Source: Odobenus rosmarus divergens
Lineage: Eukaryota; Chordata; Mammalia; Carnivora; Odobenidae
Assembly: GCF_000321225.1 (NCBI RefSeq)
Contig: NW_004451005.1
Span: 850,659-914,658, forward strand
Length of the DNA: 64,000 nucleotides
Direction of reading: 5' to 3'
Shown: one piece after another, positions 32,730 through 44,899 of the stretch
How the letters are laid out: the number at the start of each line of letters is the position of its first letter
How positions within the stretch are numbered: the first letter of the stretch is position 1
The notes under the pieces: model-generated
Told to the model about the DNA's origin: nothing
The model's input: only the letters and a program-made list of their open reading frames with translations
Database searches by the model: none
Program-made: the position numbers and the translations under genes

Positions 32730-32880
32730 TGGTTCATTCATTTCACAAATATTTATGGAGTGCCTGGTCTGTGAGAGTCATCATCCTAGGTAGGCCCCCC
32801 ATCTGGGGATACAGCAACAAACAAGTGGGCATAGTCCTACTGTTGTGGAGTTTCCTGGGCAGAACACACTTAGATCAAAC
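32730..32880 (-). mobile_element. LINE2 (L2) 3' end
   Basis: CATTTCACAAATATTTATGG, AGTGCCTGGTCTGTGAG, GGGGATACAGCAACAAACAA and GTTGTGGAGTTTCC follow antisense L2. Confidence 0.65.
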
Positions 32881-33084
32881 AGGGGCAATTCTTGTATTTG
32901 TGGATGGTCATCCAGACTCCTTTGTGTCTGGCTGTTTGGTGGTGATGGTATGATTCTTTGTGATTTTATGTCTCTTGTGAGGCAGGTGGGGGAATAGGTA
33001 CAGTTTTACCCATTGTTTGGGGAAGTTGAGAAGGATAAATGAAAGAGATAAGAGACATATTAATTAGTTTACCTATTTAGGAAA

Positions 33085-33300
33085 GTGATATCACCAAGAT
33101 GGCAACATAGGTTGTTCCTAACTCTGCTCCCCTTCACAAGAAGAACAATGAACAACTATTCATGAACAAGACACCACTGAGAAAATCCTAGAACATACTT
33201 AACAGTAGCTTGGGCTTAGAGGAAAAAAGAAACTAAAATTTAAGATCAAAACATGTATTCATGCTATGCATGCTCTCCTAGTGTGCCAACAGCAGTTTAA
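33085..33300 (+). mobile_element. Possible L1/HAL1 5' end
   Basis: ATCACCAAGATGGCAACATA followed by CTAACTCTGCTCCCCTTCAC and GAACAACTATTCATGAACAA resembles the 5' start of HAL1/L1 elements (the 'caagatggcgg' opening). The continuation into about 33.7 kb is not clear. Confidence 0.4.
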
Positions 33301-34434
33301 TGGAAAAAGACTGAAATCAAGAACCATTTACCCCCCACAATAATGTTAAACAAACAAAACGCCACCAAGAGCAAACCCTCCTTCCCTCCCTCCCTCCTCT
33401 GCCTTTAGCCCACTTGTTGTCTCTCCCACAGACATACCGTTTCCCAGTCCTCACACTCCCACAGTGCCCCAACAGAAATAGGAGCGTGTGCTCAGCCTCT
33501 GTAATTACCTCGTCACCGAGACCATGCTGATCCACTCACCTCCCCTGTTTAGACTAAGTGACATAACTACATCTGAGAAAAGGCAAGCAGGAACACAGAT
33601 GCCACTGCTACCTCCAAATAAGAAGGATAATTCTTAAGGTTCCCGCTGAGGAAGCAAGGAGAGCCGTCAGGACCCTGACATACATGGACAGGTTGTCGTT
33701 CACAGACCAATTCAGCCACATCTTGCTGTGGTTAGTGCTGCACTGTGGAGTCATTGTGGGACATTAGGAAAGAGAAGAGAGGGTTGGTCAAGAAACTTGA
33801 TTCTGGAGCCAACACTGCTGCTGCCTGGGGCTTCCGAGTCCTGGCTTCTCTGCCAAATGAGAACAGTACTAGCCACCTTCTTATCTCTCAGCACAGGAAT
33901 GAAAATCAGATGGGATAATATGTCAGTGTGTTTTTACAAATTGTAAAGCATGATGCCTACAGGAATCGTTAACACTGAATGACATGGTGAATGTCAAAAA
34001 GCTTGTAAGTACAAAAGGGCAACTAGAGGCAACTTCCTAGGAATTTATGATACGAGATTATACGGAAAATCTCTGCACCGCTGGTGAGGTTATCCAGCAC
34101 TTGAAGGAGTATGTCAGTGGCTGGCAAACCCAAAACCACTGGCAATGATAAAGCTACAGTGTTAGAGGAGAGGACAAAACAGAAACCAAGGGAATTGTGG
34201 AAAGGGCTTAGTGGTTGGCATAACCAAATCCAGATGTCCACGGAAGGAGAGGAAGGAAAATCGTTGACAGTTGAAATACACTAACAAGCCCTGAGTCACC
34301 AGTCAGGTGAGAGTTCTCTCCCCAACCCTACAGCCAGAGTGGCTCACAGGTAACAAAACCAATGGACAGATTTGGACTCATCACTTGCTGCTATGGCACA
34401 TACAGCTAACTAATTTGTAAAAATCAGTGCTGGA
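33301..34434. other. Unassigned, with possible MIR-like patch
   Basis: About 33.78-33.97 kb (TCTGCCAAATGAGAACAGTA, CTAGCCACCTTCTTATCTC, AAATTGTAAAGCATGATGCC) may be a degraded sense MIR. The rest is unassigned. Confidence 0.35.
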
Positions 34435-34860
34435 AAAAACCCAGATGTCTGTCAACTGATGCATGGATAAATAAAATGTGGATCATCCACACAATGAAAT
34501 ATATTTCGCCCATGAAAAGGAATGAGGTACTGACACATGCTACAATGTGGATGAACCATGAAAACAGGCTAAGTGAAAGAAGCCAGACACAAAGGGCCAC
34601 ATGTTGTATGATTCCATCTGTATAGAATGTCCAGAACAGGCAAATATACAGGGACAGAAAGTAGATTAGAGGTTGCCTAGTGCTGGAAAAAGAGGGAAAG
34701 CGTGGTAATGGGCAATCTTTCAGAGGTGATGAAAATTTTCTAAAATCAACTTACAGTCAATTTATAGTTGCATATATCTATGAATATACTAAAAACCACT
34801 GAACTGTATACTTTAAATTGGTGAATTGTATGGTATATGCCAAAAAAAACTTTATACAGC
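34435..34860 (+). mobile_element. Old L1 3' region
   Basis: GATGTCTGTCAACTGATGCA, then AAAAGGAATGAGGTACTGAC, ATGATTCCATCTGTATAGAA, GAACTGTATACTTTAAATTG and GTATGGTATATGCC are the closing segments of an old L1. It is 5'-truncated and diverged. Confidence 0.85.
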
Positions 34861-35359
34861 TATATTTTTCAAAAAGTCATGCTCCCCTTCTGACCTACTC
34901 CCACCTAACATTAGCATTCTCTGGCAGAAGCCCAGAGCATCACACAGTTAAATCCACCCTTTCCCATCAATGGCCCTACTAAAGATGAGAAGGAACAGGG
35001 ACAAGGCTATCCATGCAGGGACAGGGCTCAGAGACCTTATTGCAGGCCCACGTTAGCAGTTCTTAGGTTAGGCCTCCTTAAGGCACTTTTAATGTTCTGT
35101 CTTCCTTCAAGCTCCTACTGAAATAGGACAATTTAGATATTTTGCTTCATCTATTTTCTTTCCTGGCTTACTCAAGCATCAGATTAAAGAAACAAAAATG
35201 AACTACCACCTTCCTTTCAAAACCTATGGTGGTTTGAAGAGGATCTGTCTAGGTTAGGGCCAACCCTGGTCCACACCAGCAACCACTAGCTGACATTTCT
35301 GCACAAATGCAGTTATCGCCCTTGTCTCTCACAAATGCCCAATAATAAGTGTCCCATCT
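34861..35359. other. Unassigned sequence
   Basis: No gene or repeat family recognised. Confidence 0.4.
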
Positions 35360-35575
35360 ACAAGATAAGTCATTCCCATTACTCTGTCAGGGCTCTTTTC
35401 TTTCTTAGCACTTACCTCAGTTTTATGTGGGTGTTTATTTCTACCTACCTCCTCCATTAGCCTGCAAGGGTCACCATAGTGTAGTAATCTTGACATCAAA
35501 GCTCACCACCTTGACCTCTGCACCAGGCACAGAGCCTGCAGACTAGACCTTCTGTAAGCATTTGTTGAAGGAATA
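35360..35575 (+). mobile_element. LINE2 (L2) 3' end, degraded
   Basis: TTTCTTAGCACTTACCTCAG, CTCCTCCATTAGCCTGCAAG, then GTAAGCATTTGTTGAAGGAA correspond to the last 200 bases of L2 with a foreign-looking middle. Confidence 0.45.
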
Positions 35576-35935
35576 ACAAAGCCCCGACGTGCTGCTTTAG
35601 AGATGAGTCATGATCAAGACCACCTGGTTTCTTTTAAGTACTATTTAACAGTCAAAAGAATCAGAGCTCCTCCACTTGTCTCCTTAAACCAAATTTGTCA
35701 TGTGCATATATTTTCCCCCAAGCATTCCTCCCTTTGAGAACCACACCTCTTCTATGTAGTATAAATGGGGCTCTTCATGTGATCCTGTACCTGGCTGTTG
35801 GTATGGCCCGGGGTTGTTATTATGGCTACTTTGATTGGTTCAAGCTGGACACGTGGCCAAAACTGGGCCAATCAGAATCACCTAGAAACATCTCCACAAG
35901 CACTTTTAGGAAAGATGCTCTAAGACAGGATTTTT
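35576..35935. other. Unassigned, possibly old LTR-like
   Basis: The stretch GGTTCAAGCTGGACACGTGG then GGGCCAATCAGAATCACC looks like an old repeat containing CCAAT and CACGTG motifs. No gene is supported; the 91-codon frame starting at 35695 has no motif. Confidence 0.35.
35833..35872. promoter_or_regulatory. Motif cluster: CCAAT / CACGTG / CCAAT
   Basis: ATTGG (inverted CCAAT, 35833-35837), CACGTG (35850-35855) and CCAAT (35868-35872) occur in 40 bases. NF-Y and USF-type factors bind such motifs. The only TATA-like element nearby (TATAAA near 35.76 kb) is not placed coherently, so a promoter is not asserted. Confidence 0.25.
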
Positions 35936-36105
35936 CAATATCAGCCCTGTTAACTTTTTGGTGTAGATAATTGTCTGTTCTATGCATTCTAGGATATATA
36001 TTAGCATTCCCAGTAACAAGTCCTCATTATGACAAGCAAAAATATTTCCAGACATTGCCAAAGAATCATTAGCAGTGCAAAATTAACTTCAGTTAAGAAC
36101 CACCA
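35936..36105 (-). mobile_element. MER5A-type hAT DNA transposon
   Basis: It starts CAGGATTTTTCAATATC, carries ATTTCCAGACATTGCCAAAG, and ends TTAAGAACCAC. This is the antisense MER5A order. It is non-autonomous and long inactive. Confidence 0.75.
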
Positions 36106-36568
36106 TCACTGTAAAATGTGTCTATGAGGACACAATAAACTGGATTTGCTCGCATCCATGTTCCCTGAGGCTCCGTGGAAAGAAGCTTTCTGCAGGAGGA
36201 AAGAATGAAGCCAATAGAAAAAGAGAAAGAAAGCTGAGAGATGGAGAGAGACATAAGGACATCTTTTAAATCTCATTTGGATTTGATTTTTAGGTTACTT
36301 GCAACTAAAGCAGATTACTGGTCTATGTCCATATGTGACTATTTCCTCAAGCCAAGCATGACCCTTGTATCTCTTCCAGAGCCACATGTGCCTATTCTAA
36401 CTAAAGAAGGTGAGCTGGTCAAAAAGACACATGATCAGCCAAATCAAACAGACACAGAAACCCTTTGCATATCCATGGGGGCATCTAGTACAACTTGTGT
36501 ATTCTTCATATGTTTTCTAGGACACCAAGTGGTATCATCCAACAAGTGGTTGAGGAAAATACGTTAGT
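36106..36568. other. Unassigned sequence with a 108-codon frame
   Basis: The frame 36241-36567 begins with ATG and has no recognisable domain. I see no splice or promoter context and do not call a gene. Part of the stretch may be an old LTR. Confidence 0.35.
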
Positions 36569-36998
36569 TTCCTAGGGCTTCCTTAACAAGTTACCACAAA
36601 CTGGGTGGCTTAAAACAATGGAAATTTATTCTCTCACAGTTCTAGAGGCCAGAAGTCTGAAAGTAAGGTGTCAGCAGGATTGGTTCCTTCTGGAGGCTTC
36701 AAGGGAGAATCTGTTCCCTGCCTGCTTCCTAGTTTCTGGTGGTGGCCAGCAATCCTTGACATTCCTTGGGTTGAGGCTGCAACACTCCAACCTCTGCCTC
36801 ATATGGCCTTCTTCCTTGTGTGCCCATGTACATGACTGTCTTCTCCTCTTATGAGATCAGTCACAGGATCTAGCACCAACCCTAATTCATTATGACCTCA
36901 TCTTAACTAATTACATCTGTGAAGACTCTAATTCCAAATAAGATCACATGCTGAGGTCCCAGATGGATGTGAATTTGTGGGACTCTATTCAACCTACT
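36569..36998 (-). mobile_element. Old LTR-like repeat (MaLR-type suspected)
   Basis: Plus strand order: TTCCTAGGGCTTCC, AACAAGTTACCACAAACTGG, GTGGCTTAAAACAATGGAAA, TTCTAGAGGCCAGAAGTC, ending CTATTCAACCTACTATA. It is the same family as the element at 44.9-45.3 kb in the other orientation. The family name is from memory and uncertain. Confidence 0.6.
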
Positions 36999-38698
36999 AT
37001 AGATGACAAAATAATATCTTATATTAGAGAGCTTTAAAGCTGTCAAGGCATTTTCAAGAAAAGAAATAAAGGAGGTAGGTGTACAATCATCTTTTTCCAG
37101 GATGCCTTGAAGAACCCTGAGCTTCACGGAGCAAGGTAGATAGCCACCTCATAATGTCAGCTGGGACACTGGAGACAAGTTGGATTGGCTCTCTGAACAC
37201 CACTATCTCTCTCTTACACACTCTGCCTAAAATTTCATCAGCAGCCTCAGCTCAAGGATCTAAATGTTCTGTATATTGTTTCAAAAGTCATCTAGATTTC
37301 CATTTAAAATTCTGTCCAAAGCAATATAACACCATAGCCAGCCAAAGGAGCTGTTCTTTTTCCAGTTTATTTGGCAACATGGATACTCATTTCTTAATGC
37401 GTGTATTAATCAAACTGATTAATTAATACATGATTTGCCCCAGAGGATAAGGACAAGGACTCCAGCAGAGGAGTAGCAGCCGGAAGGCGTCTGAGGGTTT
37501 TTAGATATCAAGAGCCTTTGTTCTCATATGATCACTACCAGTAGCTCCTGGGTGGAAGCAAAGGAAAAAAAGGAAGATAACTTCGCTTTGTTTTATGGCG
37601 AAATTTTGGGGTAAAAACGTTCAATGACATTAGAGAGTCCTGGAACATTCAAGAGTCCTTTAATATAAAAGAATTCATGTTCCTTCATGGCTATAATATC
37701 ATATGGAAGGACTAAAGCCTAAACTGAAGCTAAAAGCAGTACTCCATGGATACATTTTGAAGCAGGGTCATACTTACCTCCCGTTATTGATAATCATTTG
37801 AAGTGTTGGGATTATCTACAATCATTCTTGCTCGCCAGTAAGAAATAGGACTAAAATTTCACTTTCAAAAGTGAATTCCATGTTGTATTTACAATCAGGA
37901 TCTAGTCAACTCAAGAATTTATAAGAATGATAATTCTCACTAAGATCTGCTGTCTTTAGGTAACAAAGAGTTATTCATCACAGCCAGACCATAAATAGTA
38001 CTTTAAGAGATAGATTTATTAAAATTGGTTCTTACATCATAGACATTAGCTCTGTCTGTAACTATGTCTGTCTAGGGGTAGGATGATAGATGGGAACCAT
38101 GTTCTCCCAGGATCCAAGTCCCAGAAGTGATGGCTCAACCTTAGGAGGACGATAAAAAGTCAAGTCACTGAATTGTGCAGAGAGATGGATCACTTTTTGG
38201 GGTCTGAAGTTCCATGTTACTACTCACATGAATAGAGCACAACTCTGTTCGTGACATTCTGGATAGAGGGCAGTTCTACTCAGTTTGTACCAAGACAGTG
38301 AGAAGTCATAAGACACTCAGAGTTACTAGGGTATTTCATTGACCTAAGCCTAACCACAGTCTCTCTTTTTCAGGACTATGGCCTCTGAGATCTCTGATTC
38401 CAAGTAATCCAGATCAGAATTATTTCAAGGGGCCCCCAACAGTGAACTAGTACCCTCCTTGCCTTCTGAAGACCTGTTTTGAGCAAACAAAATACTGTAG
38501 CCAAAAGAAATAGTTTATAGGCCGGAACCTAATCATCTGAATTGGGGTGGGGGGAAGCCCATCTCTCCCTAACCTTCTGAAAACATATCAAACTATATCA
38601 AAACCAACAAAAATTCATCCTTAAAATGTGAAAAACACAGATTTGGTCTTGTGCTGTAATGTGTAATTCATGCTTTAAGCATACATGTGTGTAATTGA
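36999..38698. other. Unassigned sequence
   Basis: No gene or confident repeat over 1.7 kb. A small inverted repeat (TGTATTAAT / ATTAATACA, near 37.40 kb) is visible. The 90-codon frame at 37154 has no motif. Confidence 0.4.
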
Positions 38699-38819
38699 AA
38701 CTATGATATTGGCATAAAAATAAATATATAGATCAATGGAAAATAAAAGAGAGTCCAGAAATAAACCCATGATTACATGGCCAATTAATCTATGAAAAAG
38801 AAGGCAAGAACATACAATG
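38699..38819 (+). mobile_element. LINE-1, left piece of a SINE-split copy
   Basis: ATTGGCATAAAAATAAATAT, AGAAATAAACCCATGATTAC and TAATCTATGAAAAAGAAGGC belong to the C-terminal part of L1 ORF2. The copy continues to the right of the SINE. Confidence 0.88.
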
Positions 38820-39021
38820 GGGGGGCGCCTCGGTGGCTCAGTCGTTAAGCGTCTGCCTTCGGCTCAGGTCATGATCCCAGGGTCCTGGGATCAAGCCCTG
38901 CATCGGGCTCCCTGCTCCAAGGGAAGCCTGCTTCTCCCTCTCCCCCTCCCCCTGCTTGTGTTCCCTCTCTCACTGTGTCTCTCTCTGTCAAATAAATAAA
39001 TAAATTCTTTAAAAAAAAAAA
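38820..39021 (+). mobile_element. Carnivore SINE inside L1
   Basis: Head GGGGGCGCCTCGGTGGCTCA, body CATGATCCCAGGGTCCTGGG, tail AAATAAATAAATAAATTC then poly-A. Flanking repeat AAGAACATACAATG / AAGAATATACAATG (38806, 39022) with one mismatch. Confidence 0.96.
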
Positions 39022-40290
39022 AAGAATATACAATGAGGAAAAGATCATTTCTTCAATAAATGATGCTGGAAAAACTGGACAGTTACATTCAAAAGAATGA
39101 AACTGGGCCACTTTCTTACATCATACACAAAAATAAACTCAAAATGGATTGAAAACCTAAATGTAAGACCTGAAACCATAAAACTCCTAACTTGCACAGT
39201 AAAGGAAATCATCAATAAAACAAAAGGCAACCTACTTAATGGGAGAAGATATTTGCAAATGACATATCCAATATGGGATTAATATCCAAAATACATAAAG
39301 AACTCATACAACTTAACACTCAAAAAAAACCAAATCCCATTAAAAAGGGGGCAGAGGACCTGAATAGACATTTTTCCAAAGAAGACATACAGATGGCCAA
39401 CAGACAAGGAAAAGATGTTCAACATCACTCATCCTCAGGGAAATGCAAATCAAAACCACAATGAGATATCACCTCACACCTGTCAGAATGGCTTGAATCA
39501 AAAAGACAAGAAATAGCAAGTATTGGCAAGGAAATAGAGAAAAGGGAACCCTCGTGCACTATTAGTGGGAATGTAAATTGGCACAGCCACTGTGGAAAAT
39601 AGCATGAAGATTCCACAAAAACCTAAAAATAGAAATACCATATGATCCAGTAATGAAGAAAACAAAAACATAGGATCAAAAAAATGTATGCACCCCTATG
39701 TTTACAGCAGCATTATTTACAATAGCCAAGATATGGAAGCAACCTAAAAGTCCATCCACAAATGAGTGGATGAAGATGTGGCATACATACACAATGGAAT
39801 ATTACTCAGCTATAAAAAAGAATGGTATCTTGCCATTTGCAACAATATGAATGGACCTAGAGGGTATTATGCTAAGAGCAGGAAGTCAGAGAAAGACAAA
39901 TGGAAAGAAAACTTATATGTGGAATCTAAAAAACAAAACAAATGAATTAACATACAAGCAAACAACAACAAAAAATAGAAACACACTCATAAATATAGAG
40001 AACAAACTGGTGGTTGAACCAGACAGGAAGGTGGTGGGGGAATGGGTGAAATAGGTGAAGGGGATTAAGAGGTATGAACTTCCAGCCATAAAATAAATAA
40101 ATCACAGGGATGAAAGGTAAAGCATAAGTAATACAGTCAATAATATTGTAATAATTTTGTATGGTAACTACAGTTATTGTGGTGTGCATTTTGTAGCATA
40201 TATAATTGTCAAATCACTATGTGGTATACTTGAAACTAATATTATATGTCCACTATACTCCATTTAAAAATTGTCTTAAAATTTAAAAAA
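39022..40290 (+). mobile_element. LINE-1, right piece to the 3' end
   Basis: It continues the end of ORF2 (TTCTTCAATAAATGATGCTG, ACCTGAAACCATAAAACTCC, ATGCAAATCAAAACCACAAT, TGGGAATGTAAATTGGCACA) and the 3' UTR (ACTTGAAACTAATATTATAT). It lacks a segment after ATAAAACTCC relative to the copy at 48.6 kb, and is inactive. Confidence 0.93.
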
Positions 40291-40293
40291 AAG

Positions 40294-40500
40294 AGGGGCG
40301 CCTGAATGGCTCAGTCAGTTAAGCATCCAATTCTTGATTTCGGCTCAGGTCATCATCTCAGGGTCCTGGGAGTCAGTGGGCAGTCTGCTTGTCCCTCTCT
40401 CTCTTCCTCTGTCCCTCCCCCTGCTGGTGCTCTCTCTCAAATAAATAAATAAAATCTTTTAAAAAAATAAAAATTAAAAATAAATAAAAATAAATAAAAT
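40294..40500 (+). mobile_element. Carnivore SINE, older subfamily
   Basis: Head GGGGCGCCTGAATGGCTCAG with the CATCCAATTCTTGATTTC variant, then a shortened middle, and a CT-rich segment with a long A/T tail. It sits directly after the L1 end, so it may have landed in the L1 A-tail. Confidence 0.92.
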
Positions 40501-40586
40501 TTTAAGAATACATGTGTGCTCACATAAACCTCTTCAACAATTCTCCCCAGAAGATTTTACTCTATAACACTGTGCTAATTCACAGC

Positions 40587-40623
40587 TTTTCTCTCTCTCT
40601 CTCTCTTTTTTTTTTTTTTTTTT
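40587..40623. repeat. (TC)n followed by T-run
   Basis: CTCTCTCTCTCTCTCT is followed by about 20 T. It may be the decayed tail of an antisense SINE, but no body or target repeat is visible. Confidence 0.85.
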
Positions 40624-40675
40624 GAAGAGCAATACCAAGTAGAAAACTGAATTGTAAACAAAAATTTACATCTCA

Positions 40676-40865
40676 GGTGCCTGGGTGGCTCAGTTGGTTA
40701 AGCAACTGCCTTTGACTCAGGTCATGATCCTGGAGTCCCGGGATCAAGTCCCGCATCAGGCTCCCTGCTCAGCAGGGAGTCTGCTTCTCCCTCTGACCCT
40801 CCCCCTTCTCATGCTCTCTCTCTCATCCTCTCTCTCAAATAAATAAATAAAATCTTTTAAAAAAA
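40676..40865 (+). mobile_element. Carnivore SINE
   Basis: Head GGTGCCTGGGTGGCTCAG, CCTGGAGTCCCGGGATC subfamily body, CT-rich 3' part and an AAATAAATAAATAAAATC tail. TTACATCTCA repeats on both sides (40666, 40866). Confidence 0.95.
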
Positions 40866-40959
40866 TTACATCTCAAAACAGAATTCTAAAGAAAAGTTGA
40901 TAATTCTGCCTCCCCTGCGGGCATATTTCCCACAATTTCCCTTAACACACACTCAACTA

Positions 40960-41118
40960 GACTAGTTGCCATTCACAGATCCAAAATCCTTGTTCTCCTT
41001 GGTGATGTCTCTGGTTTCTTCAGCAAGAATATCTCTCTTCTTTGATCTTATTTACTTTCAGAGTCTTTCCACTGTGCTTTTCACCTAGCAGGTGTGAAGT
41101 AAATTTGTTGAATTAAAT
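40960..41118 (+). mobile_element. LINE2 (L2) 3' end, degraded
   Basis: AGAGTCTTTCCACTGTGCTT, then TAGCAGGTGTGAAGTAAATT and TGTTGAATTAAA fit the L2 terminus. The upstream part is poorly conserved. Confidence 0.45.
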
Positions 41119-44100
41119 CTCACTGTTACAAGCTGGTCAAACCCACAGGATCTAGGAAATTTTACAGACCTCATTATGGCACATTTGCTTCATGTAAACA
41201 GATAACTCAAGTATCTCAATCCCAAATCCAGAGTTTGAATAGCAGACTGATTCATTTAAACTTCTGTATTCTTCTCCAGTGCATTCCAAGATCCATCGTC
41301 ACTGTGCCCTCTCCCCGACCCATCACTGTAATAGTGCATGTTCCATAATGAATAGACTACAGTATCAAGAGAAATAAAAGCAGTGAGCCAAATTTTCCCC
41401 TTTGTAGGAAGAGATGAGTCCCCAGGAGCCTCCCCTGTTGATCTTCTGTGCCGTTGATTAACACCAACCCAATTGGCAATTGAAAGTTTCCATAGATCAA
41501 TGCGTTCCTGATTTTTTGGTCCAAAGGCTATTACTCAGAACCTTGAGCCTCTTATCCAATACCCAGGTCACATATGAGTATAATATAAACATCAGTTGGA
41601 ATCTTCAGCCTCTTGAGATCTGAGTAAAATTGTCTCATCTCATTCAGCTCTCTGGCCTTCAGGACTCCAACACTCCTCCAAGACAATTGGATCTGAGGAC
41701 ACCTGGTGTGCTTTCTCCCCATCTCAGGAGACTTTCCCTCACATGACATCTCAACATGATCAACCTAAACATGAAATGAGTTTACCTGCTTTAAAACCCA
41801 TGTATTCTTACCCAAAACATTCTTAATTTTTTTAATATCTGGGATTCAGATTACAGATGTGACAAGAAAGTCATCTAAAAACCTCTATTAATCATTCTTA
41901 CTCTCCAAAATTTTTGTGTTCACCTTACCTTGAAGGGTTCATCTTTTGTTCCTTCCCCCTCTCAGAGACCAGGTACCTCTCCTTTCATCCTTCTATTCTT
42001 CATCACCTCTTCTCTCATGAAAATGACAAATACAGTCCTCTCCTCATTCATGCGGGTCTGCCCTCTTTCCTCAAGTTCTGTCACCAGCTGACACCTAGGC
42101 TTTTGCTGCCTCACCTCCTACCCCACGTGCTTATCCGGGTATTTCTCCAAACATAATTCTCTCCCTGAGAGGAACTATCTTGCCAAATACATCAAGAAAG
42201 TACAAGTTTTTTTTTTTCCCCAACTTGTTTCAGAAGAGAAGAAAGTAATTATACATCTAACTCTACCTAAATTACAAAGGAAACCAATATATGCCCCAGA
42301 ATAAAAGTAGATGTGATCTGCCAACTAGAAATCAGCACATTGAAGAATACAAATATTATTTGGATGGAATAAAAGGAAGACGGACTACATTGCAGGGTAT
42401 TATTTAAAATAATCAGTGTCTACAGAACTCACCCCTGCAAGATGTCAGCTACCCAAGATAGCTCACCAGAATTCCACCTGAGTAGCCTCTTTTATAAAAT
42501 CTCCCATCAAACAGGTCAATTAATAGGGTAGCGACTGACATGACATATAACAAAGCAAGTCCCAAACCAGGGACACATGAAGAGGAAATGGAAGGGATGC
42601 AGGAGTTCTAGTGCAAGGCCAAAATCAAGTCTGAGGAATCAAAGAAGCCAAATGTCACAAAATGCAAGGAGAAGTTCTCACTTGGGAATTCAGGCCAAAG
42701 TTTAGGAATCTGGAGAGCAAGTAAAGCAGTAAGAACAGGTGATCACATTTTGTTATGGAGGTCAGGGTTTATCTGGCCCTAAGATGTTTTTAATGGACTA
42801 GGGTGACTTATTTAATGGCCCCTCCTGGCATCAGATAGATCTCTGCAACACAAAATGGGTGGTGCTAGCCCACAGTCTAGACACAGCCCTAATAAAGATG
42901 AAAAAGGAGAAAGGAAATTTATTCTACAATTCAATTATGCCAGTCAGTGGCACATTTCTTTCCTAAGTCACAAACACATTTACATAGTCTGAGATTGCAA
43001 GGCAGATACCTCAAAAATAAACTGGAATGAACGAAAATGGATTTTAAATTACAGAGGTAACATTTCTGTTTCATGCCATCTGTTATAACTCAAGTTTCCA
43101 ACAAATGGATTATTCACCAGAAATGATGCAAAAAAACGAGATCAAAATTATATTATAGGAAACAAAGATATTTTTAATGGTGATAGATAATTTTAAAAGT
43201 ATGGACTCAATCTATTTTTTTAACTTAAAAGTTACTTATAGATTAATGATTATGCATCAGTGTTCTTGGGTAGACCAACATGATGATAAATTAAACCTTT
43301 TTGTGAAATAATCCTAGAAACACAAGTGAACATTTTATCTATTTTGCAAATCTCCTAGCACTAGTACTAAAGTATGGGTGTTTGCCTGGAGAATGTTCTA
43401 CTCCACAGATTCCCTTTGAAATCTGAGATGGTAGGTAATGGCAATTGGGCAAGGATTAGGAGACCTGAACATCTCTGTGTTTCTCCACCATAGCACGGGG
43501 CACTGAGTGTTCAGATCTGATCAATAAACAAAATCCCAAACTCCCTAGTTTTAATCATAATCAATACCAATTGCTGATATGTATCAGAAAACAATTAGGA
43601 CACTGTAATTTAGTGCTGGCGCTAGTACCTCAGAATCAGAACTAATCAAAACATTCAGGCCACCACAGAATGTGGTTTAGAACAAGAAAAAAACAAAACA
43701 AATAGGGTGAGATATCTCCTACGAACCTCCCCGCCTCATCAACACAGCAAGGTTGCTCAGAAGAGGAGAGAATACTTCAGTAATGTCTTGACTCTAGTAT
43801 TTTCACATGGCCAGGCAGGAACAAGATAGCAGGGGAAGGCTTTCCTAGCATGATAGGAGTTAGTCATTGAGTGGTTCATCCTCATTCACCTCTACTGACA
43901 CTGATACAGCGGCTCTCACCCACTTCAATGACAGGCGCATAGATTAAGCAGGCCCCAAAGTCCAGTGACGCTCCCTATATTAGACATCACAGGGGCTCAC
44001 ACGGGGAGACTAAACAAGGAGGTACAAACTCTGTAGACCCCCACTTTGGAGGACAGCACACACAGGCTCCTCCACGCAGGGGACTGACCTGGTGGTATTT

Positions 44101-44549
44101 ATCTGCCCTCCCCTTTTGCTGCCCTTTTTCCTTTCTTCTACCAGAGGTGGAATGATAGAGATTTATAGAAATAAGGCTCGTGGATCGTGGGCATTTGGGA
44201 TTGTATGCAGGTGAGCATCAGCTTTGAAGGCTTTTCAGCTGTTGTCATGTATTCTCAAAAGCAAAGGCTAGCCCTCTTCTCAACTCTGCCTAGCCCAGGA
44301 GGAGAATAAAGGTGATTGCCACACTATTCTATAGACTATCGCTGTATTCTATGTATAATACAGATTTGCTACAATAGGAGGAGGTTCGCTAACACTTTCT
44401 CCTCCAATGAACAAGTGTACCTACTTTGCAAAACACTGACCTAGGCAAATGAAGGATCATTGGCATACTCCTTGAGTGCTGACTTCATTTTCATACATAG
44501 CTTAAAGTCTAAATTTTAGCATTAGCCAGGAAAACGTGGCTCTCTTTGA
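41119..44549. other. Unassigned sequence
   Basis: About 3.4 kb with no confident repeat family and no gene. Frames of 65-80 codons lack motifs. It is the longest stretch here with little recognisable mobile DNA and would be a reasonable place to look for conserved non-coding elements. Confidence 0.4.
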
Positions 44550-44690
44550 ATATAATGCACCAGAAAGAGCATAGAAGGCCAGGCATTTGGGTTTACATAC
44601 TAAATCTGCAACTCCTTAACTGTTTGATCTTGGACAAGTCCCTACATTTTCTAGCCTTTTTTCTTTTCAAAATCAGAGGGATTGGAATGG
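44550..44690 (+). mobile_element. MIR SINE, degraded
   Basis: CATAGAAGGCCAGGCATTTG, GGTTTACATACTAAATCTGC, ACTGTTTGATCTTGGACAAG then TCCCTACATTTTCTAGCC follow MIR order. Confidence 0.6.
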
Positions 44691-44899
44691 ATCCGTGATC
44701 CTCAAGACTATGCATGAGAAGCACCTCTGGAGTTTATACAAAAACAAATGCCACTGGCCAAACACTTAACCCACTGTCTCTACAGCAGGGACACTCAGAT
44801 AAGCATCAAGCTTCCTTTCTGTTTTACAATCTTTGAACTCTGGTGATTGTGTAGTCACTTATTCATTCAGTGTATACTTGTGCAGTGTCCATTATGTGC

